This document shows positions 9,936 through 20,917 of a stretch of 64,000 nucleotides of DNA, in pieces. The position numbers and the translations under genes are program-made. Each line of letters begins with the position of its first letter. Position 1 is the first letter of the stretch. The notes under the pieces are model-generated. The model saw only the letters and a program-made list of their open reading frames with translations, was not told the DNA's origin and searched no databases. The DNA is from Xylogone sp. PMI_703. Its lineage: Eukaryota; Ascomycota; Leotiomycetes. The stretch spans positions 6,200,001 through 6,264,000 of the forward strand of contig JAJTUQ010000001.1 of assembly GCA_021399445.1 (NCBI GenBank), in the 5' to 3' direction.

Positions 9936-12299
9936 ATGTTGGGCAGTCGAATTAAGAGAGGGGGCCAGGATGTGCTCGTCGCAGCTGCCGCTTCCGTTTC
10001 GAGGAAACCCTTATGGTTTTTGTATCCCCAATGGATAAGGAAATCATCGGTCTCTGCACCTTCGCAGCGCAACGAAGTTTCCCTACCAGAATTCGATCGG
10101 AATGATGGAGCTACCTTAAACGACCGGAATGAGGACCAGGAGGATCTGGAGCGCCTAGGAAAGGTTTCGGAAACTTATAATGTCAAAGACAGCGCCATTG
10201 ATAATCCGGTACTGGAGCCAGCAGCTGAATCGAAAGCCCGGTCACAGCAATTCATACGCAGGGTTCGCGGGAATATCAATCGGCTGAAATACAATGGCTT
10301 ATCTGATAGCCGGGTCCGACAAGAATATTACGATCAGAGGAGGCTAGAAAGGGGCACATGGGTTCCAGATTGGCGGGTCATATTATCAGATATGTTGAAA
10401 CACACTCCTGATGCAGGAAAATGGCTGGACAAGACCGTGAAAATCTCGATTCCTGTGGGACCAGAAGCAGAGAAACTTGTGACCGGTATTGATGACAACA
10501 TATGGGATATTGGAAAGAAGTATGGGTGTTCCATCATTATAGGACCTCGCTCAAATATGGAGGGGCATCATATCTTTCTCTTATCTGGGCCTTCTACAGC
10601 TGTCGGGAAAACTGCCTCAGATGTTCTTAACATCACCTCGAATAAAGCTGTTGTGAGTCTAACGGACAAAGAAGTCTCAACTGTTAACGCCAGTCTTTCA
10701 AAGACCGAGCACTCTGATGTTCGTCCGTTAATACGTACTGTTGTTTCAGAGCATAGAGCTCGTCGAAGTGTTCTGCCCAGAAAAGCAAGCATGCTGCCAA
10801 AGCCAGAGACGTGGACAACAGCTAACTTTGCGGCTTATGTCCACAACTTGACCAACGCGGTGTTTCCTAATCATATGCACCGGTCTGTGTATAAAAAAGG
10901 CGAAGAAGGAAGGATTGATGTGATAGATACGCTTCGGGATGCTTTTGCAGACTCAGAAGCTCAATCATCGATATCACGAAAGGCTTTCAACGAGGCAATG
11001 ACCTATCTTGTAAAGTTGAACAGAATTGCAGATGCTAGAGCTCTCTTTGTTCGTATGGATATAGCTAAATTACAGATGGATCCTGAGACATTCAATATAA
11101 TGTTAAGAGGAGCTGCAAAGCAAGAAGATCTCCACAATTTCCACTATGTCCTACATCTTATGTTCAGATGGGGATTTACGCCTAATCCACATACCTGGAT
11201 TGCATTCTTGATGGCAGTCAAGGACGTTCGAATTAAAGCACATATCATTTCTGCGATGAAGCGAAAGGGGCTTGTCAATCATACATCTGTGCTCAAAAGT
11301 ATTGGGGAACAGCTCGTGGGTGAAGAAATCACATTCTCATTGGAAAGGAGGCAAAGTTTAGATGACTTTTTGCAGAGAATGGACCAGAAATATGGACATT
11401 TGTGGTTAACTACATCTGCTGGAAACCGCGTTTTGCATGTGCTCGGAAGCCACGGTCTTATATCACAGTGCTGGGTGTTCCTACAAGAGATGGAGAAACG
11501 ATTCGTCAAGATAGACACCGTTTCGATCAATACATGTCTGTCTCATTGCACAGCTTTCGGGAATCTGAATGGTGTGATAGATATCATAAAGCGACTATGG
11601 AATTTCCAACCAGATGATTTAACGTTCAATCTGCTCTTCAAGTTGGCGGTCACAGATAAGGTAAAAAACTTCAATTTAGCGAGAGTTGTTTGGAAATATG
11701 CCTGTTTATCTGCTCGAACTACAGCGAAGATGAGGGCATTCGTGCTGCAGAGTTTGAAGGGGGCAGGAGTAAATCCATCCAAAGGAAACCAAGGTATCCT
11801 TGGGGGTTCCCTGGACCGCTTGATTGGATTGATAATTGTCGGACTACCTTCTTTCCGGCGTCTTCCAGGTGAGAATGCAGAAGCTGCTTCTGATATCCTC
11901 CTTCCACTGAGAGGACTAGATAAAGAACCCAGGAGTGGTACAGTCCCGCTTCCTAGTTCCTCCATATTAACCACATCAACTACAGATAACGAAGCATTTT
12001 ATTTTCAACGCATCCTTTCCGGTGAACAGCTCACTAAAAGCGAAAGACGAGAGTGGTACGATATTGTACGTTCAATGTTGCAGCGGGACTGTAGCGCTTT
12101 CAAAGAGTGGCGGCCTGCAAAGAATTTCGGCGAGTTGCTGGTAGAGGCATTGGAGCGAGAAGAGGAATGGAAACGAGAGTCAGAGAATGACACGGTCTCT
12201 TTAAGTCCAGACGGATTTAGGCGGATACTGGACAACTCGGTCCTCGTGCCAATCAAGAGAATTGGAAGTAGGAATCAAGAAATAGAGAAGTGGGTGTGA
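9936..12299 (+). CDS. Mitochondrial pentatricopeptide repeat protein with a KH-like segment
   Basis: Single exon, 787 aa. The N-terminus is rich in R, K, S and A with no acidic residues for about 45 residues, consistent with a mitochondrial presequence. Residues about 325-620 contain helical pairs of PPR type, e.g. SRKAFNEAMTYLVKLNRIA then DARALFVRMDIAKLQMD, DPETFNIMLRGAA, and later DTVSINTCLSHCTAFGNLN. Around 166-235 is a block (VKISIPVGPEAEKLVTGIDD, then NIWDIGKKYGCSIII and FLLSGP) with the pattern of a KH-type RNA-binding fold. This suggests an organellar RNA maturation or translation factor in the broad style of fungal PPR activators; I cannot name the target transcript. Low-complexity stretches flank the KH-like part. 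Confidence 0.75.
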   Translation: MLGSRIKRGGQDVLVAAAASVSRKPLWFLYPQWIRKSSVSAPSQRNEVSLPEFDRNDGATLNDRNEDQEDLERLGKVSETYNVKDSAIDNPVLEPAAESKARSQQFIRRVRGNINRLKYNGLSDSRVRQEYYDQRRLERGTWVPDWRVILSDMLKHTPDAGKWLDKTVKISIPVGPEAEKLVTGIDDNIWDIGKKYGCSIIIGPRSNMEGHHIFLLSGPSTAVGKTASDVLNITSNKAVVSLTDKEVSTVNASLSKTEHSDVRPLIRTVVSEHRARRSVLPRKASMLPKPETWTTANFAAYVHNLTNAVFPNHMHRSVYKKGEEGRIDVIDTLRDAFADSEAQSSISRKAFNEAMTYLVKLNRIADARALFVRMDIAKLQMDPETFNIMLRGAAKQEDLHNFHYVLHLMFRWGFTPNPHTWIAFLMAVKDVRIKAHIISAMKRKGLVNHTSVLKSIGEQLVGEEITFSLERRQSLDDFLQRMDQKYGHLWLTTSAGNRVLHVLGSHGLISQCWVFLQEMEKRFVKIDTVSINTCLSHCTAFGNLNGVIDIIKRLWNFQPDDLTFNLLFKLAVTDKVKNFNLARVVWKYACLSARTTAKMRAFVLQSLKGAGVNPSKGNQGILGGSLDRLIGLIIVGLPSFRRLPGENAEAASDILLPLRGLDKEPRSGTVPLPSSSILTTSTTDNEAFYFQRILSGEQLTKSERREWYDIVRSMLQRDCSAFKEWRPAKNFGELLVEALEREEEWKRESENDTVSLSPDGFRRILDNSVLVPIKRIGSRNQEIEKWV

Positions 12300-13065
12300 A
12301 GAGATCGCTGTGGAAATAATATAGTGGCAGAGGCAAGCTATCGAACTGCCGTCATGCTCCCCTGTGCCAGGACATATTGTATGTGAGGCAAGATGATAGG
12401 AGCAACGAAGGGATGGGCAGGAGCTACATTGCCTCTATTTTCCTGTCAGCTTACGATTTGAATTCTAAATGAAATTCAAGCGACAGGAAATAACTATCAA
12501 AGCCCTTTCTGTACTAAATGAGGAATCGAAGCCATACAGCGATGGCTCACTGGTAATATAAGGACTGACCACCTTGTTGAACCTTTAGTCAACGGGTTTA
12601 GCTGCAAGGTATTGACATGGTTCTTGGTCTGTCGCATCTATTCCTAGTACACACAACAAGGGTTGCTACTTGAAGGCTTTAAGTTGTGATGTTTGTATAA
12701 TGTGTATGAATAGCATGATATGGGAGAAGAGAGATACCCCCCAGTTAGAGTTTTGATATTTATCTGTACATTAACACAAAGTTTCGTGTCGAGTATCTTC
12801 TATGTAATGTTGTAACATTTATAGATTCATCCGCTCATTCCACCAATGCCATCAGTCACCGAGCCAAAGAAGCTCCTAGCTTCATCGGGCGTACTCGTAA
12901 CTTTTGCTTCCATTCGTCATGGCACTGCTTTTATATGGGCCTCTTTCGGGTATCATGTCACGGCAGGCAAGCAAGCAAGCGTGGTCTATCAGGATAATTT
13001 ATCATGGAATATGCTCTCGCCGTCGACAACAATGATTGCTTGGTCGGCGATCCTTATCCTTAATA
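12300..13065. other. Intergenic, convergent gene ends
   Basis: About 0.77 kb between the PPR gene and LTO1 3' ends. A plus-strand ORF at 12846-13178 runs antisense into LTO1 and has no protein-like features. A (GCAA)3 microrepeat lies near 12966. Confidence 0.5.
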
Positions 13066-13638
13066 TCAATGCCTCGCTTTCAAGACACTGTCATCTTCAA
13101 TGCTTCCATCATTACTGCTGGTTAGTCTTTCTTGGGCATGTGAGCCTGGCTTGGTCTCCCCAATCATCCTCTCAATAATCTTGACTTTAGCCTGTGCGCG
13201 CTTCAGGCGATCGTCGAAATCGGACACTGCCTCTTCTGTATTCTCGGTGGAAAGACTATCCGACTCAGCTAAAGCATATAAAACTTTGACATGCTTCGCC
13301 AAGCGCTGGGTTTCAGGAATTGGAGGAAGTACGGAAGTCTTTTGAATAGTGCCGTCCTCATTTTTCTCTTCTTCTGATTTACCTACGAGCAGGTTAGAGA
13401 TATTGGATATGTGGTCTCTAGGCACGGGTTCTCTAGTATTACTGATTCTATTAACCCAAACAAGGGATTTCCCGTGTAGCCTGCCGCTTTCGAGATACTT
13501 TTCGAAACCCTTCTCTAGTCCAAACGTTCGTCCCTCGATCCTGCCAGCTTTCACGCCGTCTGCTAGGCCCTGCTGATAACCATCATTGTAGAATTGTTCT
13601 TCCAGGTCTAAAACCTCATCAAATGGATTTAGACTCAT
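13066..13638 (-). CDS. LTO1: LTO1 (Yae1-domain) protein
   Basis: Single exon, 190 aa. Residues about 13-60 contain the deca-GX3 signature of the Yae1/LTO1 family: glycines at every fourth position through FYNDGYQQGLADGVKAGR and continuing IEGRTFGLEKGFEKYLESGR, followed by LHGKS. Yeast Lto1 forms an adaptor with Yae1 that recruits the cytosolic Fe-S assembly machinery to the ABC protein Rli1, linking Fe-S cluster supply to ribosome recycling. The C-terminal half is hydrophilic and less conserved (PPIPETQRLAKHVKVLYALA, then a predicted helix). The early position of the GX3 repeats and the overall length fit LTO1 better than Yae1. No intron needed. Confidence 0.85.
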   Translation of the reverse strand: MSLNPFDEVLDLEEQFYNDGYQQGLADGVKAGRIEGRTFGLEKGFEKYLESGRLHGKSLVWVNRISNTREPVPRDHISNISNLLVGKSEEEKNEDGTIQKTSVLPPIPETQRLAKHVKVLYALAESDSLSTENTEEAVSDFDDRLKRAQAKVKIIERMIGETKPGSHAQERLTSSNDGSIEDDSVLKARH

Positions 13639-14217
13639 ATTCTAAGATATATCAAACGCAAAACGTAGTGGAAGGCGAACTTCAGTGCAGGATGTAAAAT
13701 TTCAGCCTTTCAGCCTTGCGCACGGATGGGGTGCCAATGTTCGCTTGGCCATGGTGGTCTAGGCCTTGCCCCTCGTACCCCTCCAGACCCCACTATCCTT
13801 GTCGGGGAGATAAATCAGTCCCCAGTTTCACATCAGTACGTTTACACCAGACTATGCTTATAATTATTGAGCCTGTTGTTTGCGCATTTCAATTGGGCTT
13901 ATTTAGGTTTGGGATAGAAATAATGGTCTGTATCCTATCCAATACATATATGCTTCTGATCGGAAGTGCGGGGTTTCGAAGGAGAAAGTCCAGTCAATAA
14001 AATCTGATACAATAGCAATGGAACCAGTCACCAAAACAGGGGTTTCGCTAGTTCATAATATCATTTCATCAATATACTCAGGAATTAGACCTGTTTGTTT
14101 AGAGCACATGCAGGACAACTACTCTAAAAGTGTGCTAACTAAGTTTGATAGTTATCTCTCCTCGCTGTATAATTTCTATTATAAAAGACTTCTAAATATC
14201 GTCTCAGCAATGGACAA
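13639..14217. other. Intergenic spacer
   Basis: About 0.58 kb between the LTO1 start and the SDR gene stop. Two plus-strand ORFs here have composition unlike proteins and overlap flanking genes. Nothing supported. Confidence 0.5.
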
Positions 14218-15179
14218 TCACATTAACATCCTCATTCCACCATTTGCACACACCACCTGCCCCGTGCACCAAGCAGCATCTGCCGTACACAGCATTCCAA
14301 CAATGCCACCAATCTCAGACACGTAGGCAGGCCTTCCCCCGGCATTGTTAGCGTCTTTGACCAAGTCCTCATCATCCACTTCTGGCCGGATGGCCGACAA
14401 CGGCGTAGACTCGATAAATGGCTTCAAGTTCTTTTTGAACTCAGGAGTTGTCCCAGCCCACATATCCGTCTTTACAGGTCCAGGATTGACCGCATTCACC
14501 GTTGCACGCTCGGCCAATTCTCGAGACCACGTCCTGGTCATGGCTTCTAATGCTGCTTTGGTTCCGCCGTACACAGTCTGGCAGACGAAACCTTCTGTGC
14601 TTGATACGGAGCTCATATTTATGATTCGACCTGAGCGGTCATGCGGCAAGTACGGTAACGCAGCTTGTGTCAGAAGCAGAGGTCCCAGAACGTTGATACG
14701 ATAGCACCATTCGTACTGCTCAATCGTGATATCTTCAAGCACATGATTTGTAGCTACACCAGCGTTGTTGATGAGGATATCGATTTGGAGCTTCCCAGTA
14801 TCTGGGTTAGTAAAGTAGTCCTTTGTGGCGCTGATGAGCGAGGCTGGACCCTTAGCATCTCCCATATCTGCCTTTACTGGGAGGCAAGTGACGCCAAACT
14901 CCCGTTTGAGAGATTCGGCGAGTTCATGTGTTGCTTGAGCAGATGAGTTGGAGGTGTAATTGAGGACAAGAGAAGCGCCCTTTGAGGCAAGATTTTGTGC
15001 TATTGCCGCACCAATCCCTATGTGTATATCGTAAGCTGAGAGTTACTACATGGAGCAATTGGTTATAGCTCTAAGATTCCATACGACTTTACACTGAACA
15101 TACCTCTTGAAGCCCCCGTTATTATCCCAAGCTTGCCTTCTAGGGGCCTATATCCTATATTCGAGCTTATAGAACCCAT
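14218..15179 (-). CDS. Short-chain dehydrogenase/reductase (SDR)
   Basis: Two exons: 15179-15104 and 15017-14218, with an 86-nt intron (donor GTATGT, acceptor TAG), giving 291 aa. Classical SDR features: cofactor motif TGASRGIG at residues 21-28, its last part created by the splice; NNAG at 109-112; catalytic serine in the NMSSVSS segment (about 162); YGGTK giving Tyr175 and Lys179; and PGPVKTDM after the active site. The length and a predicted Rossmann start after a short N-terminal tail fit cytosolic classical SDRs similar to 3-ketoacyl-ACP reductases or versicolorin-type reductases. Substrate cannot be told from sequence. No biosynthetic cluster genes surround it. Confidence 0.85.
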
Positions 15180-15778
15180 TATGAATATAAATTATGTATG
15201 ATACAATCGAAGACCCAATATTCGGATTTGGGACAGGACTACTGCACAAAAAGATGTATGAATTCTAAGCACCGAACTGAAAGTCTATACAACGCTCTAA
15301 ATGTCACAAAAAGAGAGGGGGGAAGATACGATCTCAAGTACAAAAAGAAAGGAGATAAATTGGCGCATAGGCACGCTTTTTATATGCGTCAAGCCATTGT
15401 GCCTGAATCAATGGCAGTGGGGCGGTTATCTCTGTACACTTGCTCAATATACTTTAGAATGGTACCCTCACCCCGCCGAGACCGAACTTCTCTTGCGCGC
15501 CAATCAGACGCGAGCAAAACCGACGACACACAATTGTCCGCTATGTTGATCTCTGCAATAGCTAATTGAGCTCTAGCTCTCCAGACTTCCAACCGCAACG
15601 TGTGGGAGACTACTGGCCTCTCCACCATCTCCAAAGGCCCCTTAACCCTCCGGGATAGCTGAGGAGACAAGACGCTCGGAGCCGGACAGAAATTTTCGAG
15701 TAAGATAGGGCACAGCACGAGCTCCATTGCCCAAAAAAGCACTCCCTCAATTTAAGTCGACTTCACACTCTCCTTAAA
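15180..15778. other. Divergent intergenic region SDR / NAA10
   Basis: About 0.6 kb between two divergently transcribed starts. A minus-strand 117-codon ORF (15389-15742) has no recognisable features. Presumed to hold two promoters. Confidence 0.5.
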
Positions 15779-16639
15779 ATGGACATTCGGCTCCTCCAGC
15801 CCAGCGATATCCCGGCGGTGCAGCATGCAAACATCACCAACCTGCCCGAAAACTACTTCATGAAATACTACCTGTACCATGCCCTCTCATGGCCGCAGCT
15901 GTCATACGTCGCAGTGGATGTGTCGAGGCCTAAGAAGAGCGAATATGACTATCCACGTATTGTAGGCTATGTGCTGGCGAAGATGGAGGAGGATCCCCCG
16001 GATGGAGTGCAGCATGGACATATTACCAGCTTGAGTGTCATGCGGACGCATCGACGATTGGGGATTGCAGAGAAGTTGATGAGACAAAGTCGTGAGTATT
16101 CCTTGAATATTGCACTATTTCTCCCATTTTTCCATCCTTCTGGCTGTGTGTGGATTGGGAAAAGCTCAAAAATGGATTTCCCTTTCTTGCTTGCCGGCTT
16201 TGTGTTCAAGAAAACCGAAATCCGGTTCTTCATAATTAGTATTGATTAATTTAACTAATATCATATAGAACGCGCAATGGTCGAGACCTTCGGAGCCCAG
16301 TACGTCTCCCTGCACGTCCGTGTCTCCAACAACGCCGCACTGCATCTCTACCGCGACACGCTGGGATTCCAAACGGAGAAGGTGGAGGCAAAGTACTACG
16401 CAGATGGCGAGGACGCATACTCCATGAAGCTGGATCTAGGCTTCATCAGAGAGCAGATGCTTGATGAAGACGAGTCGGATCAGGAGGACAAGGATGAGGG
16501 AGAGCCTGTAGGCAGCCTCGGCAAGGCTGGTGGTGATGGACCAACGACCAAAGATAAGGAGAAGAAGAGGAAGGTCAAGGTTGGGAGAGGTCTAGGTGTT
16601 GGCGAGTTGGTGGAGAGGAATGAGAGCCAAAAAGTTTAG
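15779..16639 (+). CDS. NAA10: N-terminal acetyltransferase A catalytic subunit (Naa10/Ard1)
   Basis: Two exons, 15779-16091 and 16269-16639, intron 177 nt, 227 aa. The start [20 protein letters not shown] followed by [14 protein letters not shown] and [13 protein letters not shown] is the hallmark of Ard1/Naa10, the GNAT enzyme that acetylates N-termini exposed after Met removal (S, A, T, G, C) on the ribosome with Naa15. The acetyl-CoA binding motif [10 protein letters not shown] lies just before the intron; the second exon continues [20 protein letters not shown] and [14 protein letters not shown]. The acidic then K-rich tail ([28 protein letters not shown]) is typical of fungal Naa10. The frame after the exon 1 donor runs open by chance into the intron. 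Confidence 0.93.
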
Positions 16640-17152
16640 TCTTGTTGGAGGGTGCTATACGATGGCCTAGGAGGGTTAAATGGGAGGATAGGATGCATGG
16701 TTGGAGTTTTAAAAAAAGAAATATCTGGATTTTTTCTGGCTGTAGAAGTTGGCCGCATTTTTCTCAGGTACAAATTTTTACGAGTGATATTCATAGATCA
16801 CTGGGGTGAGAGCTTGTAACTCAAAAGTTCAATGAGTTGTGAACATAGATGGACTAGGCCGAATGTACTAGGGTAGATAGGAATATCTGAGAGCGGCATA
16901 TACGTGCAAAACATACGGGCGTGGTCTCCGAGAATCAGTGTACAGTGCTACAGAATGGCGCAAGGGGTGCGATGTGTCTTTAAAAAATTACAGGCAATTG
17001 ACTGACATGTGTCACATTTGCAACAAGATCAGAGAGAATCACTTTGAAAAAAGTATATTCATTATAATAGTGTACAACGCATTCCTATTGCGGAAAGTTC
17101 GTCAATAACCCGAATATTCTTGAATCCATCTAAAATTCAGACCCGGAAGAAT
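16640..17152. other. Intergenic, convergent gene ends
   Basis: About 0.5 kb between NAA10 and the DUF1761-like gene 3' ends. No gene. It contains the second copy of CAGTGCTACAG (16943-16953). Confidence 0.5.
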
Positions 17153-17904
17153 TTAGTCGAATGGGTTGGTGTGGGTTCCCCACCAGGTCAGGAACAAGGA
17201 GAGACCGACGGTCTCAAAGACACGTGCTACTAATCCTACGGCGACGGTATCCAGTGGTCTCTTCTCAGTGAATACTTGAGCAATGAACTATGATTGTATC
17301 GTTAGTATAAAATCCATGCATTTCATCATAGTGGAGAGTGGGCCGAGATATTGGGGCAGTTGACATACCGAAGGAGCAGATGATGCCATGAAGATTAAGC
17401 TACCGAGGTATGCGGCGCCCTTGTAGCTGAGAGTTCCAGTAGCATTGATCAATGCACCAACACCATAACTCTGAATTGCGCTTCCAGCAAGGCTGGTTCC
17501 CCAAGCGGCGGCGGCTGAAGCAGTCTCCTTGCTCTTAACAAACTCCTCCTTGGAGTTGGCTGCCAAGGCGCGGTGGTAAGTATCACCAAAGACGGGGCCT
17601 AGGATGGCTAAGCTGGCAGCATGGTTGAAGACAGTGCCAAGCGCAATGGCGGATGGCTTGACTGGTGGAAGATCTGAAGTAAGTGATGTTAGCGAGTCAA
17701 TTGATCAAAACCGCAGAGAAAAAGCTGTATGAATCGAGTATTGGAGATGACTATGGTACTGTGGAAGATGGGAGAGACCTTGGATGGTCTGAGGAGTGAA
17801 GATTTCTACACATGACGTAGCCACAGTATCCCCTCCAACTTCCCGGCCATGCCAGAGAGAATAGCAGACAGAAGAGAAATAGGCGACGTACAGTGAAGAG
17901 ACAT
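17153..17904 (-). CDS. Small DUF1761-like membrane protein
   Basis: Three exons: 17904-17892 (13 nt), 17673-17369 and 17287-17153, 150 aa, with introns of 218 and 81 nt. The tiny first exon encodes MSLH plus one base; it joins in frame to a segment reading YLPPVKPSAIALGTVFNHAA. The protein has about four hydrophobic helices (SAIALGTVFNHAASLAILG; AAAWGTSLAGSAIQSYGVGA; GAAYLGSLIFMASSA; TVGLSLFLTWWGT) and ends GTHTNPFD. Size and layout fit the fungal DUF1761 family of about 150-aa integral membrane proteins of unknown function. The family name is from memory at moderate confidence; the membrane topology is from the sequence. Confidence 0.75.
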
Positions 17905-19382
17905 GATTGCGAGTGTATGAAATTCGTTAAACAGGAGAATTCAATGGATGAACTAGCTGAGATGTATTCGGTCGAGGAGAAAGGCGAAGGAAGAGGCTAT
18001 ATATACGGGCAGTAGCGAGCTAGTCGTGCGGCTGTATGATGCTTGATGTGCAGCAAGCGTCCTTGGTCTGGAGTAAATAATATATAACGTCATAGCCTGG
18101 TGAGTAGTGACTTCCATTTCCTGCCGCCCGCTGCGGTGGAGTCGCGTAGCCTGAGTGCTGCGACTCATGTCTGATACATGATACAAAGCTTGCTAGAGCC
18201 CTGAACCGTATGGCGTTTGCAGCAGGATTCTTGCATCTTGCGGGCTGCGAGCTGTTTGCACCTGTCGTGTCCGTATAACTTCACCTTTACCACTCTCTGC
18301 TCTGCCTCGGAACTTGGAGGCTGGCCAGACCTCCCTCAGCAGCTTGTTCCTGCAGCCAGGCGAACCGGTCTTGGTCAACAGCCTCCGCTCGTGAACTCTT
18401 CCAATGCATTTGCATATCTTCCACTCCTCCAGCTCAATTGTTCATCGTCTGTCGGCTTCGGTCTCTACTCCTGCGCATATCCTTTGCCTCTCTACCTCAG
18501 TCTATCTAAGCCAAGACCTTCCCATGCTTCCCTCTTTCCCATGTTCCTACGATGCAAGGCGGGGCAGCGCCTCAAGCATCCTGGTTGACGTCACCCGTTG
18601 GCCAGAGCTTGCGCGCTTGGGCCCCAGATCATTCCAGATGCGCGACACAGTGGGACTGGCCAACCACCGCGTCGTGTGGCTAGTGTGGTTATGTAATATG
18701 ATCACGTGAGTATGAACAACTGACATCAGACCTCATTGTTGCCCTTTCTCCAATTTGTGGAGTTCTAGGGGAGAAAAGTGGTTAATTGTAATCTAGCACG
18801 TGCCTGGTTAAGTATCACAAGGCCATCCTCCAAGTTGAGACCAGCGGCTTCAACTTTAGTAGAAATCCAATATATTTAATCCGGCAACCTTTACAACCCA
18901 TCAGCGAAATTTGCCCCTGTGAGCAAAAGCAACATATCGAGTATTGCATTTTCTCATCCATGTTCTTGTGGAATCCGGGGATAACCTCTTTTTCATCTCT
19001 CATCTAAAGCAGAGTGTAAATGTACTTCTAAGAGCGGCATCTCCTCCTGCTGCCCGTGTTCGACGACCTCCTGCATGTGCTTTGCCCACGTGGAAAGCTC
19101 TTCGTCAACAGGGCCCTGTCAACTTAGAAAGCCCCTAAGCACAGCACCTGCATATATGTATATCTCGGAAAATAAGAAACAAACCTGACAAACCGTGAGC
19201 CAATATGCGGAGTATTATCACTGTAAATAAACTCATGTAAGCTTTAACTTTAATTCTTCATCTCGCACTCATACTGTGCCTGCCGCTCTCACTCCTCTCA
19301 CTCGCACGCGACTTAAAGCTCACCCACCCACATTAGATTTGCCCTCTTCGTTGCCACGCTCTTCGTCACCTTCCGTGTAATA
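17905..19382. other. Long divergent intergenic region (1.5 kb)
   Basis: Lies between the start of the DUF1761-like gene and the start of the histidine phosphatase gene. Overlapping ORFs of about 60-120 codons on both strands have low-information composition and no family resemblance. The 18240-18640 part is richer in C and G than the flanks. No RNA gene recognised. Confidence 0.45.
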
Positions 19383-20754
19383 ATGAGCGAGTCTGCTCGG
19401 ATGGCACCAGAGGAGCACGAGGAGTCGACACCTACATTAGAGGAAGACCCAAATCCAGACCCAGGAGACAAACCAGTGCCAGTGCCAGTACCAGAGCACC
19501 ACATCGAATATACCACCATCGCAGGGTATTTCCTTCAAGATGCACCTGCAACAAACCCAGCCGCCCTTGACTACGTGAGATTTCCAACTATTTCTTAACA
19601 AAAACCTCAAGGTGGCTAATGATGTTTATATGAATGGCTTCAGACTACTACTAATTTCGGCTTGATTGATCGACGATACAGCACTGACGCTGAGTTTGAT
19701 CCCGAGAGGAGCAAGACGCAGTGGCAGAGGTTTGAGTATATGGTAAATAAGTTAAACGAGAAAGCCGAGGAAGGGGTCCAGTACAAGATCTTATTCAGTA
19801 AGTATTTCTGTCTCAACCTCAAGCTAACAACACATGCTAATTTTGATTGTATAGTGGGGCGTCATGGTCAGGGTGATCACAACGTCGCTGAGTCGTTCTA
19901 TGGCACTAAGGCTTGGGATGTGAGTTCTGTTCCCAGAGCTTATCTAGAAATTAACCTTAACTCATGAATGTACAGTGCTACTGGTCCATGAAGGACGGAA
20001 ATGATACAACCACGTAAATGCCCCTTATATCCGCACAAGCAGGGTCAAACTACTGACACTTAGCTCTTTAGCTGGGCCGACGCAAATCTCACTCCTAAAG
20101 GCCGTAATGAAGCATTGATAGCCAACAATTTCTGGTCCAGCCTCCTAACCACGCAGTTCACCCCCGCACCAGAATCATACTACGTCTCTCCACTATCCAG
20201 ATGCTTAGAAACCTGCAAGCTGACATTCACTGACCTTCCTCTTCCTTCTGACCGTCCATTCAAACCAACAATCAAAGAGCTCTTCAGGGAGGTTATCGGT
20301 GTGCATACGTGTGACCGACGTAGCACTAAAAGCCATATCCACGAGGCCTATCCCGAATGGGTGTTTGAGGAAGGGTTCACCGAGGAGGATGAGCTGTGGA
20401 AGGGTGATCAGCGGGAGACGCATGATGGCATGGATATTCGGACTCGTACTGTGCTTGACGATGTGTTCAGCCATGATAAAAACACGTGGATATCTATTAC
20501 TAGCCATAGTGGTGAGATTGCTAGTATACTACGTGGTAAGTATCCCATATTGAAATTCATTCAACTCTTGTTTATCAGTCTGATGCTTAACCTCTATAGT
20601 TCTGAGACATAGAGAATTTGACTTAGGCACCGGCCAGGCTATTCCTGTACTTGTCAAAGCCGAAACCGTCGAAGGGCAGGCCCCAACTCCATCCGGCCCT
20701 CCTCAGACAACTGTTTCAACGTGCTCGGCGCCACCTACAGCGAGAACCGCTTAA
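19383..20754 (+). CDS. Histidine phosphatase (phosphoglycerate mutase-like, Pmu1 type)
   Basis: Six exons: 19383-19574, 19644-19797, 19855-19919, 19976-20013, 20072-20535 and 20600-20754; 355 aa. The acidic/proline-rich N-terminus precedes the catalytic domain. The RHG motif GRHGQGDHNVAE (catalytic His119) begins at the splice between exons 2 and 3. The other active-site elements are SPLSRCLETC (phosphate-binding Arg) and ITSHSGEI (second His). LTPKGRNEAL is also typical of the superfamily. The spacing and the AWDCYWSMKDGN segment match the fungal Pmu1 group of putative phosphomutases/phosphatases; the true substrate is unknown. The final exon encodes a proline/threonine-rich tail and stops 163 bp from the convergent GUF1 stop. 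Confidence 0.85.
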
Positions 20755-20917
20755 CGATGAAAGAGACTCATGTAACAATATAAACTATAGATTAATTATT
20801 GTATACTTATTTATTCGTTCATTTTATATATACATATTCTATATGATACAAGGTTGGACCTCTATATGGTGGATAAACAAGTCGGCCGCTAGCCTGTATG
20901 ATCCAATCCGGTCCCGT

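Noticed and set aside
15389..15742. 117-codon minus-strand ORF between the SDR and NAA10
   Set aside because: No family features, lies in a divergent promoter region and shows no coding bias.
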